A stretch of DNA of 64,000 bases from Gracilibacillus salinarum (GCF_022919575.1 NZ_CP095071.1:3606001-3670000), one strand, 5' to 3'; positions 8,286 to 16,920 are shown, counted from the first letter of the stretch. Notes: generated from the sequence alone by a model not told the origin. Made by a program: numbers and translations.

Positions 8286-9254
8286 ATGGCAAATATTCGT
8301 GATATTGCAAAAATGGCAGGCGTATCGGTGACCACCGTTTCCCGTGTTATTAATAATCACCCCTATGTAACAGAAGAGAAAAGAGAAGCGGTCCAAGAGG
8401 CAATGAACAGTGTAGATTATCAAGTGAATCGTACAGCTGTTAATCTTAGCCAAGGCTCATCGAAATTAATTGGAGTAGTGGTACCATTTGCCAAACATCC
8501 CTATTTCGGGTTATTGATTGAGGGGATAACGGATCAAGCTGCAGAGCACCAGTATCATGTCTTATTAATTCAGACAAAGTATAACCTTGATCGGGAACAA
8601 GAAGCGTTGGATATGCTGAAGCACAAACAGATCGATGGCTTAATCATTTGCTCACACCAAATTGAACTTTCAGTTATCGAATCCTATAGTCGTTACGGGA
8701 AAATTGTGGTTTGTGAAAATGCAGCAGATAACCAGAATGTCGCTTCCGTATTTGTTGATCATTATCAAAGTTTTAATAATGCATTGAACTATTTGCATCA
8801 AAAAAATTATAAGCGAATTGGCTATTGTATCGGCAGAAATTCTGGTTCAAATAGTTATTTCCGCCACAAGGCTTACCAAGATTTTTTAGGGCAGCACCCG
8901 CAACAATCTTTTATTTTTGATAATAATTATTACTTTGAAGATGGCCAAACCATTGTGGAACAGATCAGTCATTTAAAAAGTAAGCCAGATGCACTGCTGG
9001 TCACAAGTGATGTAGTGGCAGCAGGCATTCTGACCGCATGCAATCATGCAGGAACTAAGGTGCCAGATGACTTGGCTATTATTGGTTTTGACAATCAGCC
9101 AATTGCTAAAATGATGGGAATAACGACTTTCGAAATTCCTCACACAACAATGGGAGTGAAGCTGTTTCAACAGGTAAGCAATCAATCATCCGCAGTGCAA
9201 CATGAACAACTGCCGATTACATTAATTGAACGAAATACGGTAGGAAAAAGATAG
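8286..9254 (+). CDS. LacI-family transcriptional regulator
   Basis: 322 residues; AAAGGTGAG precedes the ATG by 8 bases. The N-terminal helix-turn-helix (about 3-25: IRDIAKMAGVSVTTVSRVIN) is followed by the hinge and a periplasmic-binding-protein-like effector domain (about 60-320) with the typical VVVPFAKHPYFG, DGLIICS and AIIGFDNQPIA segments. Such proteins usually repress sugar-use genes and respond to a sugar. No sugar genes lie next to it, only the small membrane ORF in divergent orientation, so its regulon is unknown. Array 1 of 52-bp repeats starts 45 bases after the stop. Confidence 0.92.
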   Translation: MANIRDIAKMAGVSVTTVSRVINNHPYVTEEKREAVQEAMNSVDYQVNRTAVNLSQGSSKLIGVVVPFAKHPYFGLLIEGITDQAAEHQYHVLLIQTKYNLDREQEALDMLKHKQIDGLIICSHQIELSVIESYSRYGKIVVCENAADNQNVASVFVDHYQSFNNALNYLHQKNYKRIGYCIGRNSGSNSYFRHKAYQDFLGQHPQQSFIFDNNYYFEDGQTIVEQISHLKSKPDALLVTSDVVAAGILTACNHAGTKVPDDLAIIGFDNQPIAKMMGITTFEIPHTTMGVKLFQQVSNQSSAVQHEQLPITLIERNTVGKR

Positions 9255-9298
9255 AGAGACAATGTGGCAGTTTTCTGTATAGGAGATTGCTCAAGATG

Positions 9299-9622
9299 TG
9301 TTCAAACGGACAGGAGAGGTTGAGGCAGAGGTGGGATTGTCCGGTAGAAGTGTTTAAACGGACAAAAGAGGTTGAGGCAGAGGTGGAGTTGTCCGGTAGA
9401 AGTGTTTAAACGGACAAAAGAGGTTGAGACAGGGTAGGAGTTGTCCGGTAGAAGTGTTCAAACGGACAATGGAGGTTGAAACAAGGTAGGAGTTGTCCGG
9501 TAGAAGCGTTCAAATGGACAATGGAGGTTGAGGCAGGGTAGGAGTTGTCCGATAGAAGCGTTCAAACGGACAGAAGAGGTTGAAACCGAGGTGGAGTTGT
9601 CCGATAGAAGTGTTTAAACCGA
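9299..9622 (+). repeat. 52-bp tandem array 1 (six units plus a partial)
   Basis: Units begin at 9299, 9351, 9403, 9455, 9507 and 9559, with a partial at 9611, always exactly 52 bp apart and without any insertion or deletion. Each junction contains TTGTCCG and CGGACAA as an inverted repeat around a 15-base loop, so the array reads as a string of hairpins. Units differ by a few substitutions. The arrangement lies in the gap between the LacI gene and the YceI terminator; no ORF is credible here. Confidence 0.9.
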
Positions 9623-9756
9623 GAAAAACATTGGAACAAATGCTGATATGACGTATAAGAGTCCGTGGAGAAAAGAAAGTCCCATCAATATTCCCTTTAC
9701 TCATACACTTCCAAAAAATAGGTAAAATAAATGTCGCAGCGTATTTTATGATATAA

Positions 9757-9804
9757 GAAAAAGCCGACCATCGCACGAAAATTCGTGTGAGAGTCGGCTT
9801 TTAT
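9757..9804 (-). terminator. Terminator of the YceI gene
   Basis: AAAAGCCGAC and GTCGGCTTTT form the outer stem and TCGCACGAA/TTCGTGTGA the inner one. A/T runs flank both sides, so it may act in both directions. Confidence 0.85.
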
Positions 9805-9816
9805 TGTGGCTATATC

Positions 9817-10347
9817 TTATTCTTCTACAACAAACTCAAATCCACCTGAGAATTTAACTTCTTTACCAATTAATACGCCACCAGTTTCAAGTGGTGCATT
9901 CCAAGTTAAGCCGTAATCTTCACGGTTGATTTTTCCTTCTACATCCGCACCTGCGATCGTATTACCTTGCATTGGATCTTTTGCTTTACCATTGTAAGTA
10001 GCAGTGAATGTTTCTTGATTTGTTACACCCTTAATAGTTAGGTCACCAGTGATTTTGTATTCTTCATCGCTAACTTTTTCGATGTTTTTGCTGACGAAAG
10101 TAATGTGTGGATGTTGTTCCACATTGAAGAAATCCTCTGATTTTAAGTGTCCGTTACGGTCGTCATTGTTAGTTTCGATTGATGCTACATCAATTGTCGC
10201 TTTCACACTTGCATTAGTTAAGTCATCGAAACTTCCGTTGAAATCTACATCAAAGCTTTGGAATTCTCCTTTTGCTTTAGATACCATCATATGTTTTACT
10301 TCAAAATTTAAAGCACTGTGTACTTTGTCTAAGTTTACGTTAGTCAT
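9817..10347 (-). CDS. YceI-family lipid-binding-like protein
   Basis: 176 residues from the ATG at 10347, which has GGGAGG 10 bases upstream; the longer frame start has no ribosome site. The whole protein is a YceI lipocalin-like beta barrel: VDKVHSALNFEVKHMM-type start, DDRNGHLKSEDFFNVEQHP in the middle and GLTWNAPLETGG near the end. No signal peptide, so cytosolic, as in other Bacilli. YceI proteins bind polyisoprenoid-like or amide lipids. It is divergent from an HxlR regulator, which probably controls it. Confidence 0.9.
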   Translation of the reverse strand: MTNVNLDKVHSALNFEVKHMMVSKAKGEFQSFDVDFNGSFDDLTNASVKATIDVASIETNNDDRNGHLKSEDFFNVEQHPHITFVSKNIEKVSDEEYKITGDLTIKGVTNQETFTATYNGKAKDPMQGNTIAGADVEGKINREDYGLTWNAPLETGGVLIGKEVKFSGGFEFVVEE

Positions 10348-10393
10348 TTTGAAAATTCCTCCCAAAAAATTAATAACTTACTTTATGTAACTA

Positions 10394-10422
10394 AGTATAC
10401 AAATATTATTTAATTACGTCAA
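10394..10422 (-). promoter_or_regulatory. Sigma-A promoter of the YceI gene
   Basis: On the minus strand TTGACG (10422-10417), a 17-base spacer and TATACT (10399-10394). Around it are ACTTA/TAAGT inverted repeats and AT-rich sequence that could be HxlR binding sites; that part is inference. Confidence 0.75.
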
Positions 10423-10485
10423 GTAAATAATTAATTTTATTTCTGTAATAAAATTTGCTATACTATTATTAAAGAGGTGAGTTTC

Positions 10486-10809
10486 ATGGCTGATAAAGCA
10501 ATTTGCCCAAAGTTTGAATCGGCATTGAATATATTAAATAAGCGTTGGACTGGTTTAATTATTTTCCAATTACTAGAAGGTGCACAACGATTTACTACGA
10601 TCGAATCAGCGATTGGTATTAGCGGTCGTGTACTTTCTGAACGCTTAAAGGATCTTGAAAAAGAAGGCATTGTGATACGCCACGTGTACAATGAGACACC
10701 AGTCCGGATCGAATATGATTTAACGGAAAAAGGTCACGCTTTAAAACCCGTTCTCGAAAGTATCCAAACATGGGCAGACGGATGGATGAATAATCAATCC
10801 TTGGTATAA
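10486..10809 (+). CDS. HxlR-family winged-helix regulator
   Basis: 107 residues from the ATG at 10486 (AAAGAGGTG upstream). CPKFESALNILNKRWTGLII is the classic HxlR opening with the conserved Cys at residue 6, and GISGRVLSERLKDLEKEGIV is the recognition region. Several HxlR members (HypR, YodB) sense electrophiles or redox change through this Cys. Divergent from yceI with a shared 138-bp regulatory gap, so control of yceI and itself is likely. Confidence 0.9.
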   Translation: MADKAICPKFESALNILNKRWTGLIIFQLLEGAQRFTTIESAIGISGRVLSERLKDLEKEGIVIRHVYNETPVRIEYDLTEKGHALKPVLESIQTWADGWMNNQSLV

Positions 10810-10834
10810 ATTATTCCCAATATATTCTTTATTA

Positions 10835-10867
10835 AAACTGTGAAGTTGATGCTTCACAGTTTTTTTA
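10835..10867 (+). terminator. Terminator after the HxlR gene
   Basis: AAACTGTGAAG and CTTCACAGTTT form a strong stem around TTGATG-type loop sequence, followed by a run of T up to 10866. Confidence 0.9.
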
Positions 10868-11070
10868 TGATCACAGAGGCATGAAGTTTGGTTCCTGTAA
10901 TATGGATAATGAAAAGTGGATCTGACTGATTTTATGTACATTTTGATATATTATATCTGCTTAGCAAAGCTCCGGAAATATGCCCCGCGTCCTGTGGGCG
11001 AGTGGATGCAAAAGGATTTGAAATGCAAGAAGATGGAGAAATTCAAGCAAAAGAGTGATACACGAGGTTT

Positions 11071-11465
11071 CAACGCATGAAGAGTAGTGGACTTCATGTG
11101 TTGGGGGGTGCAAGCGACCGCTCAACGCATGAAGAAGAGGGAACTTCAGGCAAAAGGATTAGCAAGCGACCGCTCAACGCATGAAGATGAGAAAACTTCA
11201 GGCGAAAGGATTAGTAAGCGACCGCTCAACGCATGAAGATGAGAAAACTTCAGGCGAAAGAAGTAGCAAGCGACCGCTCAACGCATGAAGAAGAGGGAAC
11301 TTCAGGCGAAAGGATCAGCAAGCGAACGGCCAACGCATGAAGATGAGAAAACTTCAGGCGAAAGGATTAGCAAGCGACCGCCCAACGCATGAAGAGGAGG
11401 AAACTTCAGACGAAAGAAGTAGCAAGCGAACGCCTAACGCATGAAGAAGAGCAATCTTCAAGCGA
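11071..11465 (+). repeat. 52-bp tandem array 2 (seven units plus a partial)
   Basis: Units begin with CAACGCATGAAG at 11071, 11123, 11175, 11227, 11279, 11331, 11383 and 11435 (last one partial), all exactly 52 bp apart. Each has TGAAG...CTTCA as a small hairpin and a conserved AGCAAGCGACCGC segment. The sequence is unrelated to array 1. Confidence 0.9.
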
Positions 11466-11623
11466 ACCTGATAAACATCATCTGTCAGTTCATAGAAAAA
11501 GCCTGAATCTAATAAACTCCAGGCCTTCTTTTTAACACCTCAAAAAGATTTTAACGAAGAAGCAGCTTAGCGAAGCGAAAATTTAGAATATATCAAGTAT
11601 AAGAAAAACATATACTCACTCTC

Positions 11624-12106
11624 ATTAGCGAGATGAGAAAAGGAGCCAAAAGTAGAATGCGATGAAATGAGATTTGTATCGTTTAACGAGAAAGGAACCA
11701 AAAGTGGTAAGCAGTCGCGAGAGATTTGTATCGTTTAACGAGAAAGGAACCAAAAGTGGTAAGCAGTCGCGAGAGATTGGTATCGTTTAACGAGAAAGGA
11801 ACCAAAAGTGGTAAGCAGTCGCGAGAGATTGGTATCGTTTAACGAGAAAGGAACCAAAAGTGGTAAGCAGTCGCGAGAGATTGGTATCGTTTAACGAGAA
11901 AGGAACCAAAAGTGGTAAGCAGTCGCGAGAGATTTGTATCGTTTAACGAGAAAGGAACCAAAAGTGGTAAGCAGTCGCGAGAGATTTGTATCGTTTAACG
12001 AGAAAGGAACCAAAAGTGGTAAGCAGTCGCGAGAGATTTGTATCGTTTAGCGAGAAAGGAACCAAAAGTGGTAAGCAGTCGTGAGAGATTTGTATCGTTT
12101 AAAAAG
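11624..12106 (+). repeat. 52-bp tandem array 3 (eight units, degenerate first, partial last)
   Basis: GTATCGTTTAACGAG recurs at 11676, 11728, 11780, 11832, 11884, 11936, 11988, 12040 and 12092, always 52 bp apart; a diverged unit precedes at about 11624. Units are almost identical, so amplification is recent or homogenised. Each holds the near-palindrome TCGTTTAACGA and the hairpin ACCAAAAGTGGT. Sequence unrelated to arrays 1 and 2. Confidence 0.92.
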
Positions 12107-12323
12107 AAAGAAGACAAATGAAGGTGTTTCCAGTCTGTTTTTGTCTCCTTGAAGCACATCCAAGGCCGGCACATAGACTTCCAAAGGACGAAAAGTAGCT
12201 GGTAGAAGGTGTCGTAGCACATGAATCATTTCAAAATGACCGCTATGTGCTACTTTACATAATAGTTAGGTAATCATATATATAAATAGTGAAGAACGAG
12301 CGGATCTTTTTAATAGTTTTTAT

Positions 12324-12469
12324 CACGGCGCTAACCGTCCGTAATACCCTCACTTCAAGAGTCGAGAGATAAATAAGAAGCTGATTGGGGATAACCGGAC
12401 GATAACTTCCTGATAAGTTTCGCTAACCAGTGGCGGTTAAAAACCCTACTGATTGAAGTCTCACTTTAT
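12324..12469 (+). mobile_element. PATE-like non-autonomous IS200/IS605-type element, copy 1 (146 bp)
   Basis: Starts CACGGCGCTAACCGTCCGTA directly after TTTTTAT and ends GAAGTCTCACTTTAT. Copy 2 at 36885-37018 has the same ends and the same TTTTTAT left flank. Shared internal blocks are CGGACGATAACTTCCTGATA and AGTTTCGCTAAC. Subterminal hairpins are present, the right one degenerate here (AGTGGCGGTTAAAAACCCTACT). No target duplication and a fixed 5' flank are the marks of IS200/IS605 single-strand transposition. It carries no gene, so it would need a transposase from elsewhere. Confidence 0.7.
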
Positions 12470-12492
12470 AAGTGTGTTTAACACCTTCTTCA

Positions 12493-12522
12493 TTGTGCAA
12501 GTATGTACAAAACGATTACAAT
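12493..12522 (+). promoter_or_regulatory. Possible promoter of the nucleoside hydrolase operon
   Basis: TTGTGC (12493-12498), 18-base spacer, TACAAT (12517-12522), about 40 bases before the start codon. Confidence 0.5.
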
Positions 12523-12565
12523 AATGGTACAGAAAACTTCTTCATTACATAGAGGAGGAATTGAC

Positions 12566-13507
12566 ATGAAGGTGATTCTTGACTGTGACCCGGGGCATGA
12601 TGATGCTGTTGCGATTATACTGGCTGCCTCTGGCATCAGTCCTCTCGAGATTGTTGGGATAACTACGGTAGCAGGCAATGTACAAGTTGAAAAAAATACA
12701 TTAAACGCGCTAAAGGTGTGCGATGTTATTGGATTAGATCACGTTCCGGTAGTACAAGGTGCGACAAGACCATTGGTAAAAGAAGCGGAGATTGCGGAGG
12801 AAATTCATGGTGAGACCGGGCTTGATGGGCCGCAATTACCGAATGAACCGAGTAGACAAGCGATCGATCAGCATGCGGTGGATTTTATCATCGAAAAACT
12901 GCTCCAAGCTGATGAACCGATCACGCTAGTGCCAACGGGACCGTTAACTAATATTGCACTTGCTTTAGTGAAAGAGCCGAAAATAAAACAAAACATACAG
13001 GAAATTGTCTTAATGGGTGGTGGCACCTTTGGAAACTGGACGCCAGCAGCTGAATTTAATATATATGTAGATGCAGAGGCAGCTAAGATTGTTTTCGAAA
13101 GTGGGATACCTGTGCGAATGTTTGGCTTAGATGTAACCCACCAAGTATTAGCAACAACGGAGACAGTAGATGCATTGCGTAAAATGGGGAACCCGGTCAG
13201 TGGATTTGTTTCAGATCTGCTTACCTTCTTTATTCAGGCATATCAAGATCATTTTGACTTTCCAGGTGGACCGATCCATGATGCTTGTACGATCATTCAT
13301 TTAATAGATCCGGACATTTTCACCTTTGAGCATGTACATGTCGCAATTGAAACAAATGGTGAACATACATACGGAATGACAGTTGTCGATCGCTTGGGAG
13401 TAACAGGCCAAGAACCAAACACCTATTTTGCAACAACACTTGATCATGAAAAATTTTGGTCCGTTTTTAAAGAAGCGATGGTTTCCTATGGAGAGAGGAG
13501 TGAATAG
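12566..13507 (+). CDS. Inosine-uridine preferring nucleoside hydrolase
   Basis: 313 residues from the ATG at 12566, with GAGGAGG 7 bases upstream; the frame extends further up without a ribosome site. The N-terminal calcium/catalytic motif DCDPGHDDA (residues 6-14) is intact, with VPTGPLTNIA, MGGG and NIYVDAEAA in the middle and GGPIHDAC near 240. It should cleave ribonucleosides into base and ribose in the cytosol. The following ribokinase would phosphorylate the ribose, making a short nucleoside salvage route. Substrate preference is not deducible. Confidence 0.92.
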   Translation: MKVILDCDPGHDDAVAIILAASGISPLEIVGITTVAGNVQVEKNTLNALKVCDVIGLDHVPVVQGATRPLVKEAEIAEEIHGETGLDGPQLPNEPSRQAIDQHAVDFIIEKLLQADEPITLVPTGPLTNIALALVKEPKIKQNIQEIVLMGGGTFGNWTPAAEFNIYVDAEAAKIVFESGIPVRMFGLDVTHQVLATTETVDALRKMGNPVSGFVSDLLTFFIQAYQDHFDFPGGPIHDACTIIHLIDPDIFTFEHVHVAIETNGEHTYGMTVVDRLGVTGQEPNTYFATTLDHEKFWSVFKEAMVSYGERSE

Positions 13508-13509
13508 AC

Positions 13510-14385
13510 GTGACAAAACCAAGAATTACGGTGGTGGGCAGTATTAATATGGACATGGTTACGGAAACCGACACTGTCCCGGCACAAGGTGAAACGGTCA
13601 GAGCGAAAAATTTTCAGACGGTGCCAGGAGGAAAAGGTGCGAATCAGGCGGTTGCGGCTGCACGACTAGGGGCTGATGTGACAATGGTTGGCTGTGTTGG
13701 TGATGATCCATTTGCGGACAGTTTAGTAACTAATTTACAAAAAGAACAGGTTTCAGTTCAATATGTGGATCGGATTAGAGAGACGCCAAGTGGTTTAGCG
13801 AATATCATTTTATCAGAGCAAGACAATCGAATTATGATTGTCGCTGGAGCGAATCAGCATGTGACGACGGACTATATAAAAGAAAGGCGAGAAGCTATAT
13901 TAAACAGTGACTATGTTTTGTTACAATTTGAAATACCAAAGGAAACAATTGAATATTGTATTCAACTTTGTAAGCAGCATCAAATACCGGTGATTGTCAA
14001 TCCTGCTCCTGCAATGACTCTATCCGCATCGGCATGGAAAGCTGCCACTTATATCACACCGAACGAAACGGAATGGCGTCAGTTGTTTAAAGAAAAAAAT
14101 GATAAAAAGTTAATTATTACGAAGGGAAAAGCTGGCGTCAGCTACTGGGAGGACGACTTGGAGCAGACGGCGCCTTCGTATCCAGTAGAAGTGGTCGATA
14201 CGACGGGGGCAGGAGATACATTTAATGGCGCACTCGCTGTTGCATTAGCAGAGAAATATAATGTAGCAGAGGCTGTTACATTTGCGAATGCAGCGGCTGC
14301 CATCTCAGTCGGTAAAATCGGTGCCCAAGCTGGGATGCCGACCAAAACGGAAGTAGAAGCATTTTTAACACAAAGTAGAGGTTGA
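13510..14385 (+). CDS. rbsK: Ribokinase
   Basis: 291 residues, GTG start with GAGAGGAG upstream, two bases after the nucleoside hydrolase. PfkB-family carbohydrate kinase with GGKGANQA at 40-47 and the C-terminal ATP/anion-hole motif DTTGAGDTF with catalytic D236. It forms ribose-5-phosphate from ribose and ATP. Its coupling with a nucleoside hydrolase rather than an rbs transporter suggests that the ribose comes from nucleoside cleavage. Overlaps the ung frame slightly. Confidence 0.92.
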   Translation: MTKPRITVVGSINMDMVTETDTVPAQGETVRAKNFQTVPGGKGANQAVAAARLGADVTMVGCVGDDPFADSLVTNLQKEQVSVQYVDRIRETPSGLANIILSEQDNRIMIVAGANQHVTTDYIKERREAILNSDYVLLQFEIPKETIEYCIQLCKQHQIPVIVNPAPAMTLSASAWKAATYITPNETEWRQLFKEKNDKKLIITKGKAGVSYWEDDLEQTAPSYPVEVVDTTGAGDTFNGALAVALAEKYNVAEAVTFANAAAAISVGKIGAQAGMPTKTEVEAFLTQSRG

Positions 14386-14390
14386 TGATC

Positions 14391-15067
14391 ATGACAGAAG
14401 CTATTTTACACAATGATTGGGCAAATTGGCTCGAATCAGAATTTCAGAAAGATTATTACCAGCAGTTGCGTACTTTCTTAAAAGAAGAATATCAGCACCA
14501 AACGATTTATCCGAATATGCATGATATTTTCAATGCATTACACTATACTTCGTTTGAAAAGGTAAAAGTCGTTATTCTTGGACAAGATCCTTACCATGGT
14601 CCCGATCAGGCGCACGGTTTGAGTTTTTCTGTTAAACCGGAGGTCAGTCTTCCACCTTCATTACGCAATATTTATAAGGAACTACATGCAGACTTAGGTC
14701 ACCCGATACCAAGTCATGGCTACTTAGTCGATTGGGCAAAGCAAGGGGTGTTATTGCTGAATAATGTGTTGACAGTCAGGCAAGGGCAGGCACATTCACA
14801 TAGAGGGAAAGGCTGGGAGCAATTTACCGATCAGGTCATTCAAACATTAAACCAAAAGCAAAACCCGGTTGTTTATATCTTATGGGGCGCAGCGGCTCAG
14901 AAGAAACAAGCACTTATTGATCTATCCAAGCATTATGTGATCAAGTCCCCCATCCAAGCCCATTATCCGCACATCGTGGTTTCTTCGGCAGCAAACCATT
15001 CTCCAAGACGAATCAATTATTAGAAGAGAATGGATTGGAGCCGGTAGATTGGGAGATTCGTTCATAA
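14391..15067 (+). pseudogene. ung: Uracil-DNA glycosylase gene with a single-base frameshift
   Basis: The start is the ATG at 14391, 9 bases after AGAGG. Residues 1-186 are normal family-1 UDG, with the catalytic water-activating D66 in GQDPYHG and [10 protein letters not shown]. At the C run 14947-14951 the frame breaks: five C are present where six would be needed. In the shifted frame the expected [18 protein letters not shown] motif with the catalytic His and DNA-intercalating Leu, and the ending [15 protein letters not shown], are intact up to a stop at 15067, immediately before a terminator. Restored length is 225 residues, normal for the family. As written the protein lacks the active-site His and should be inactive. 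Sequence error or true mutation cannot be told apart here. Confidence 0.85.
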
Positions 15068-15068
15068 A

Positions 15069-15098
15069 AAAAGGAACCGATGCTTCGGTTCCTCTTTC
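15069..15098 (+). terminator. Terminator after ung
   Basis: AGGAACCGA and TCGGTTCCT form a 9-bp stem with a 4-base loop, followed by CTTTCT. It sits right behind the frame-restored ung stop. Confidence 0.8.
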
Positions 15099-15174
15099 TA
15101 ATGTATTAGGTTCTTGTAATATTCCACGTGAGCCCCTCATGACACCTATAGCGAATGGCAGCGCGCGTATTTGT

Positions 15175-15819
15175 TTACACTTTTAATATTATCCTCTCTT
15201 TCACTTTGTCAAAGTATTGGTCTGCATGAAGGCGTGCCTGTTCAAAATCAGTGTTCTCCAGGGCTTCGAGCATTTTTTGGTTGTAACTGAGTCCGGAGTA
15301 GATTCGTTTATTGGGATAAGCATGATAAGCTGCGACAGAACTAATCATGATTTTGTCACTGTTCGCATCAACGTGGGCAAGTATTGCCTCATTTTCAATA
15401 GTACTAATAAACGTGCGGACGAACTTTAAAGAAAGCTGGACATACGCGATATAATCCTGTTCCGTCTTTGCCTGTTGCTGCTCTTCTACGATCTTCCTTA
15501 ATGCTTCTAAATCAAAGTTCTGATAACCCTTTCTTTCTACCACATGTAAGACAAAAAGCTGATAGGAGTAATTGATCTGAAACATTTCGATCAACTCCCG
15601 TGGAGAATGTTCTTTGACCAGCACTCCTCTATTTTTTAATGGTGTTACTAATCCTTCTCGTTCTAATCTAGCAATCGCATTTGAAATGGGAGTACGGCTC
15701 ATTTCCAGTTCTTCGGCTAATTTATAAATAGATAGTAAGCTGCCTGGCGGTAAGGCGCAGGTCAGTATTTTTTTGCGAATAATTTGATAGGCATCTTCTA
15801 GTAGTGAATTTCCTTCCAT
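15175..15819 (-). CDS. GntR-family regulator (FCD-like)
   Basis: 214 residues from the ATG at 15819, which has GAAGGG 10 bases upstream; an ATG six codons earlier lacks one. The N-terminal winged helix (about 10-70) includes LAEELEMSRTPISNAIARLEREGLV. The helical C-terminal domain (about 80-210) resembles FadR/FCD effector domains. It is divergent from the phosphatase/ABC operon and is probably its local repressor; a near-perfect palindrome in that operon's promoter is a candidate operator. Confidence 0.85.
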   Translation of the reverse strand: MEGNSLLEDAYQIIRKKILTCALPPGSLLSIYKLAEELEMSRTPISNAIARLEREGLVTPLKNRGVLVKEHSPRELIEMFQINYSYQLFVLHVVERKGYQNFDLEALRKIVEEQQQAKTEQDYIAYVQLSLKFVRTFISTIENEAILAHVDANSDKIMISSVAAYHAYPNKRIYSGLSYNQKMLEALENTDFEQARLHADQYFDKVKERIILKV

Positions 15820-16022
15820 ATACAAAAGTCCCTTCATATTACAATTCTTTATGGCTCATTGTAATAAGAATACATCAAACTCACAGGACTGAAAAGCATA
15901 AGTTTCATTTTATAAAAAACTGCTAAACTGCTCAAATATATCAAGAATCAAGCAGGGCATAACCTGTGATAACACATTGGTATATCCACTTTATGAAACT
16001 TTTACATTCCCTTCAAACTTAA

Positions 16023-16052
16023 TTAACATTCTAGTAGTATGCTACTTAATAT
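16023..16052 (+). promoter_or_regulatory. Promoter of the phosphatase/ABC operon with a palindrome in the spacer
   Basis: TTAACA (16023-16028), 18-base spacer and TAATAT (16047-16052). The spacer holds AGTAGTATGCTACT (16033-16046), with perfect 5-bp arms. A repressor bound there would block RNA polymerase, and the divergent GntR gene is the obvious candidate. The assignment is inference. Confidence 0.5.
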
Positions 16053-16125
16053 AAAGGATTAGAATCAAAGAAAGGGAGTGATGATAACTTTCCTGATAGT
16101 AACGTCAAAACAAAAGGAGAAATGA

Positions 16126-16920
16126 ATGGTGAGTGTCAAATTACAAGCAAATAGCAGTCAACCGGTTAATTTGCAAGGTGTCATGAATTTCCGAGATTTG
16201 GGTGGAATCAAAACAAAGGATGGGCGTTCTATCAAGAAGAACATACTGTTTCGTGCAGCTGATCTGACAGATATGACGACATCAGATAAAGCGTTTATCC
16301 AAAAAATATCCATGCAAACAATCTTTGATTACAGAACAGCAGATGAAGCAACGAAGAGGCCTGATCCTCATTTGGAAAGAGTCAATTATATAAGAGTATC
16401 GGTCAATCAGGAAACAGGGAAACCTGCGTATAATTCACTTGAAGAATTCATGCAATCAGATACGTTTGATTCTTTTGCCAATGATCTCTTAATGGAACTG
16501 TACAAAAGCATACCGGTTGGGAATCCTTCTTATCATCATTTGATGTCATTATTAAAGGACCCGGAACGAAATCTTCCATTAGTACAACACTGTGCAGGAG
16601 GAAGAGACAGAACGGGTGTAGGAAGCATGCTGATTCTATTAACACTAGATGTCGAGTGGCAGGTCATAGTAGAAGATTTCTTATTCTCCAATGTGCTGTT
16701 AGACAAATACCATAGTCAAATTTTTGAAAAGTTAAACGGAATGGTTTCAGAAGAACGAGCAGAAAAATTCAAAGAGCAATTTTTGTTACAAGAACGCTAT
16801 ATTGACATGTCTTATCAGAATATTATGCAAAACTATAATAGCTTTGAAGTTTTTCTTGAACAAGAATATGGGATTACCGCTGAAGACCGTAAGAAGATAC
16901 AAGATTATTGCCTGAAATAA
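16126..16920 (+). CDS. Tyrosine-protein phosphatase (Y_phosphatase3 family)
   Basis: 264 residues; AAGGAGA lies 6 bases before the ATG. NFRDLGG near residue 21 and the P-loop HCAGGRDRTG with nucleophile C156 and R162 identify the family, which contains protein tyrosine and phosphoinositide phosphatases of bacteria. The position usually occupied by Lys in CxxGKDRT is Arg here. First gene of an operon with a metallophosphoesterase and an ABC importer, which suggests a small phosphorylated metabolite rather than a protein as substrate; that is inference. Confidence 0.88.
   Translation: MVSVKLQANSSQPVNLQGVMNFRDLGGIKTKDGRSIKKNILFRAADLTDMTTSDKAFIQKISMQTIFDYRTADEATKRPDPHLERVNYIRVSVNQETGKPAYNSLEEFMQSDTFDSFANDLLMELYKSIPVGNPSYHHLMSLLKDPERNLPLVQHCAGGRDRTGVGSMLILLTLDVEWQVIVEDFLFSNVLLDKYHSQIFEKLNGMVSEERAEKFKEQFLLQERYIDMSYQNIMQNYNSFEVFLEQEYGITAEDRKKIQDYCLK

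Larger units (their letters stand above)
10870..12280. repeat. Inverted-repeat element A, apparently expanded by two tandem arrays
   Basis: The left end (about 10870-11020) matches elements B and D: GGTTCCTGTAATATGGATAA, then the CTTAGCAAAGCTCCGGAAAT and CCGCGTCCTGTGGGC core. The right end (about 12228-12280: TTTCAAAATGACC ... CTACTTTACATAATAGTTAGG) matches the reverse-complemented end of element B. Between them lie two 52-bp arrays and a hairpin (11497-11535, AAGCCTG/CAGGCCTT then TTTTT) resembling a terminator. I see no gene in this 1.4 kb. That the two ends belong to one element is inference. Confidence 0.5.

Noticed and set aside
9299-12106. CRISPR arrays
   Set aside because: The whole 52-bp unit is conserved from copy to copy; there are no variable spacers and no cas genes.
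11995-12229. Minus-strand frames of 60-75 codons at 12.0-12.2 kb
   Set aside because: They read through the 52-bp repeats of array 3 and contain the repeated peptide that an array produces by chance.
15099-15174. tRNA gene in the ung-gntR gap
   Set aside because: No cloverleaf, no T-loop TTCRA motif and no CCA-type end could be found.
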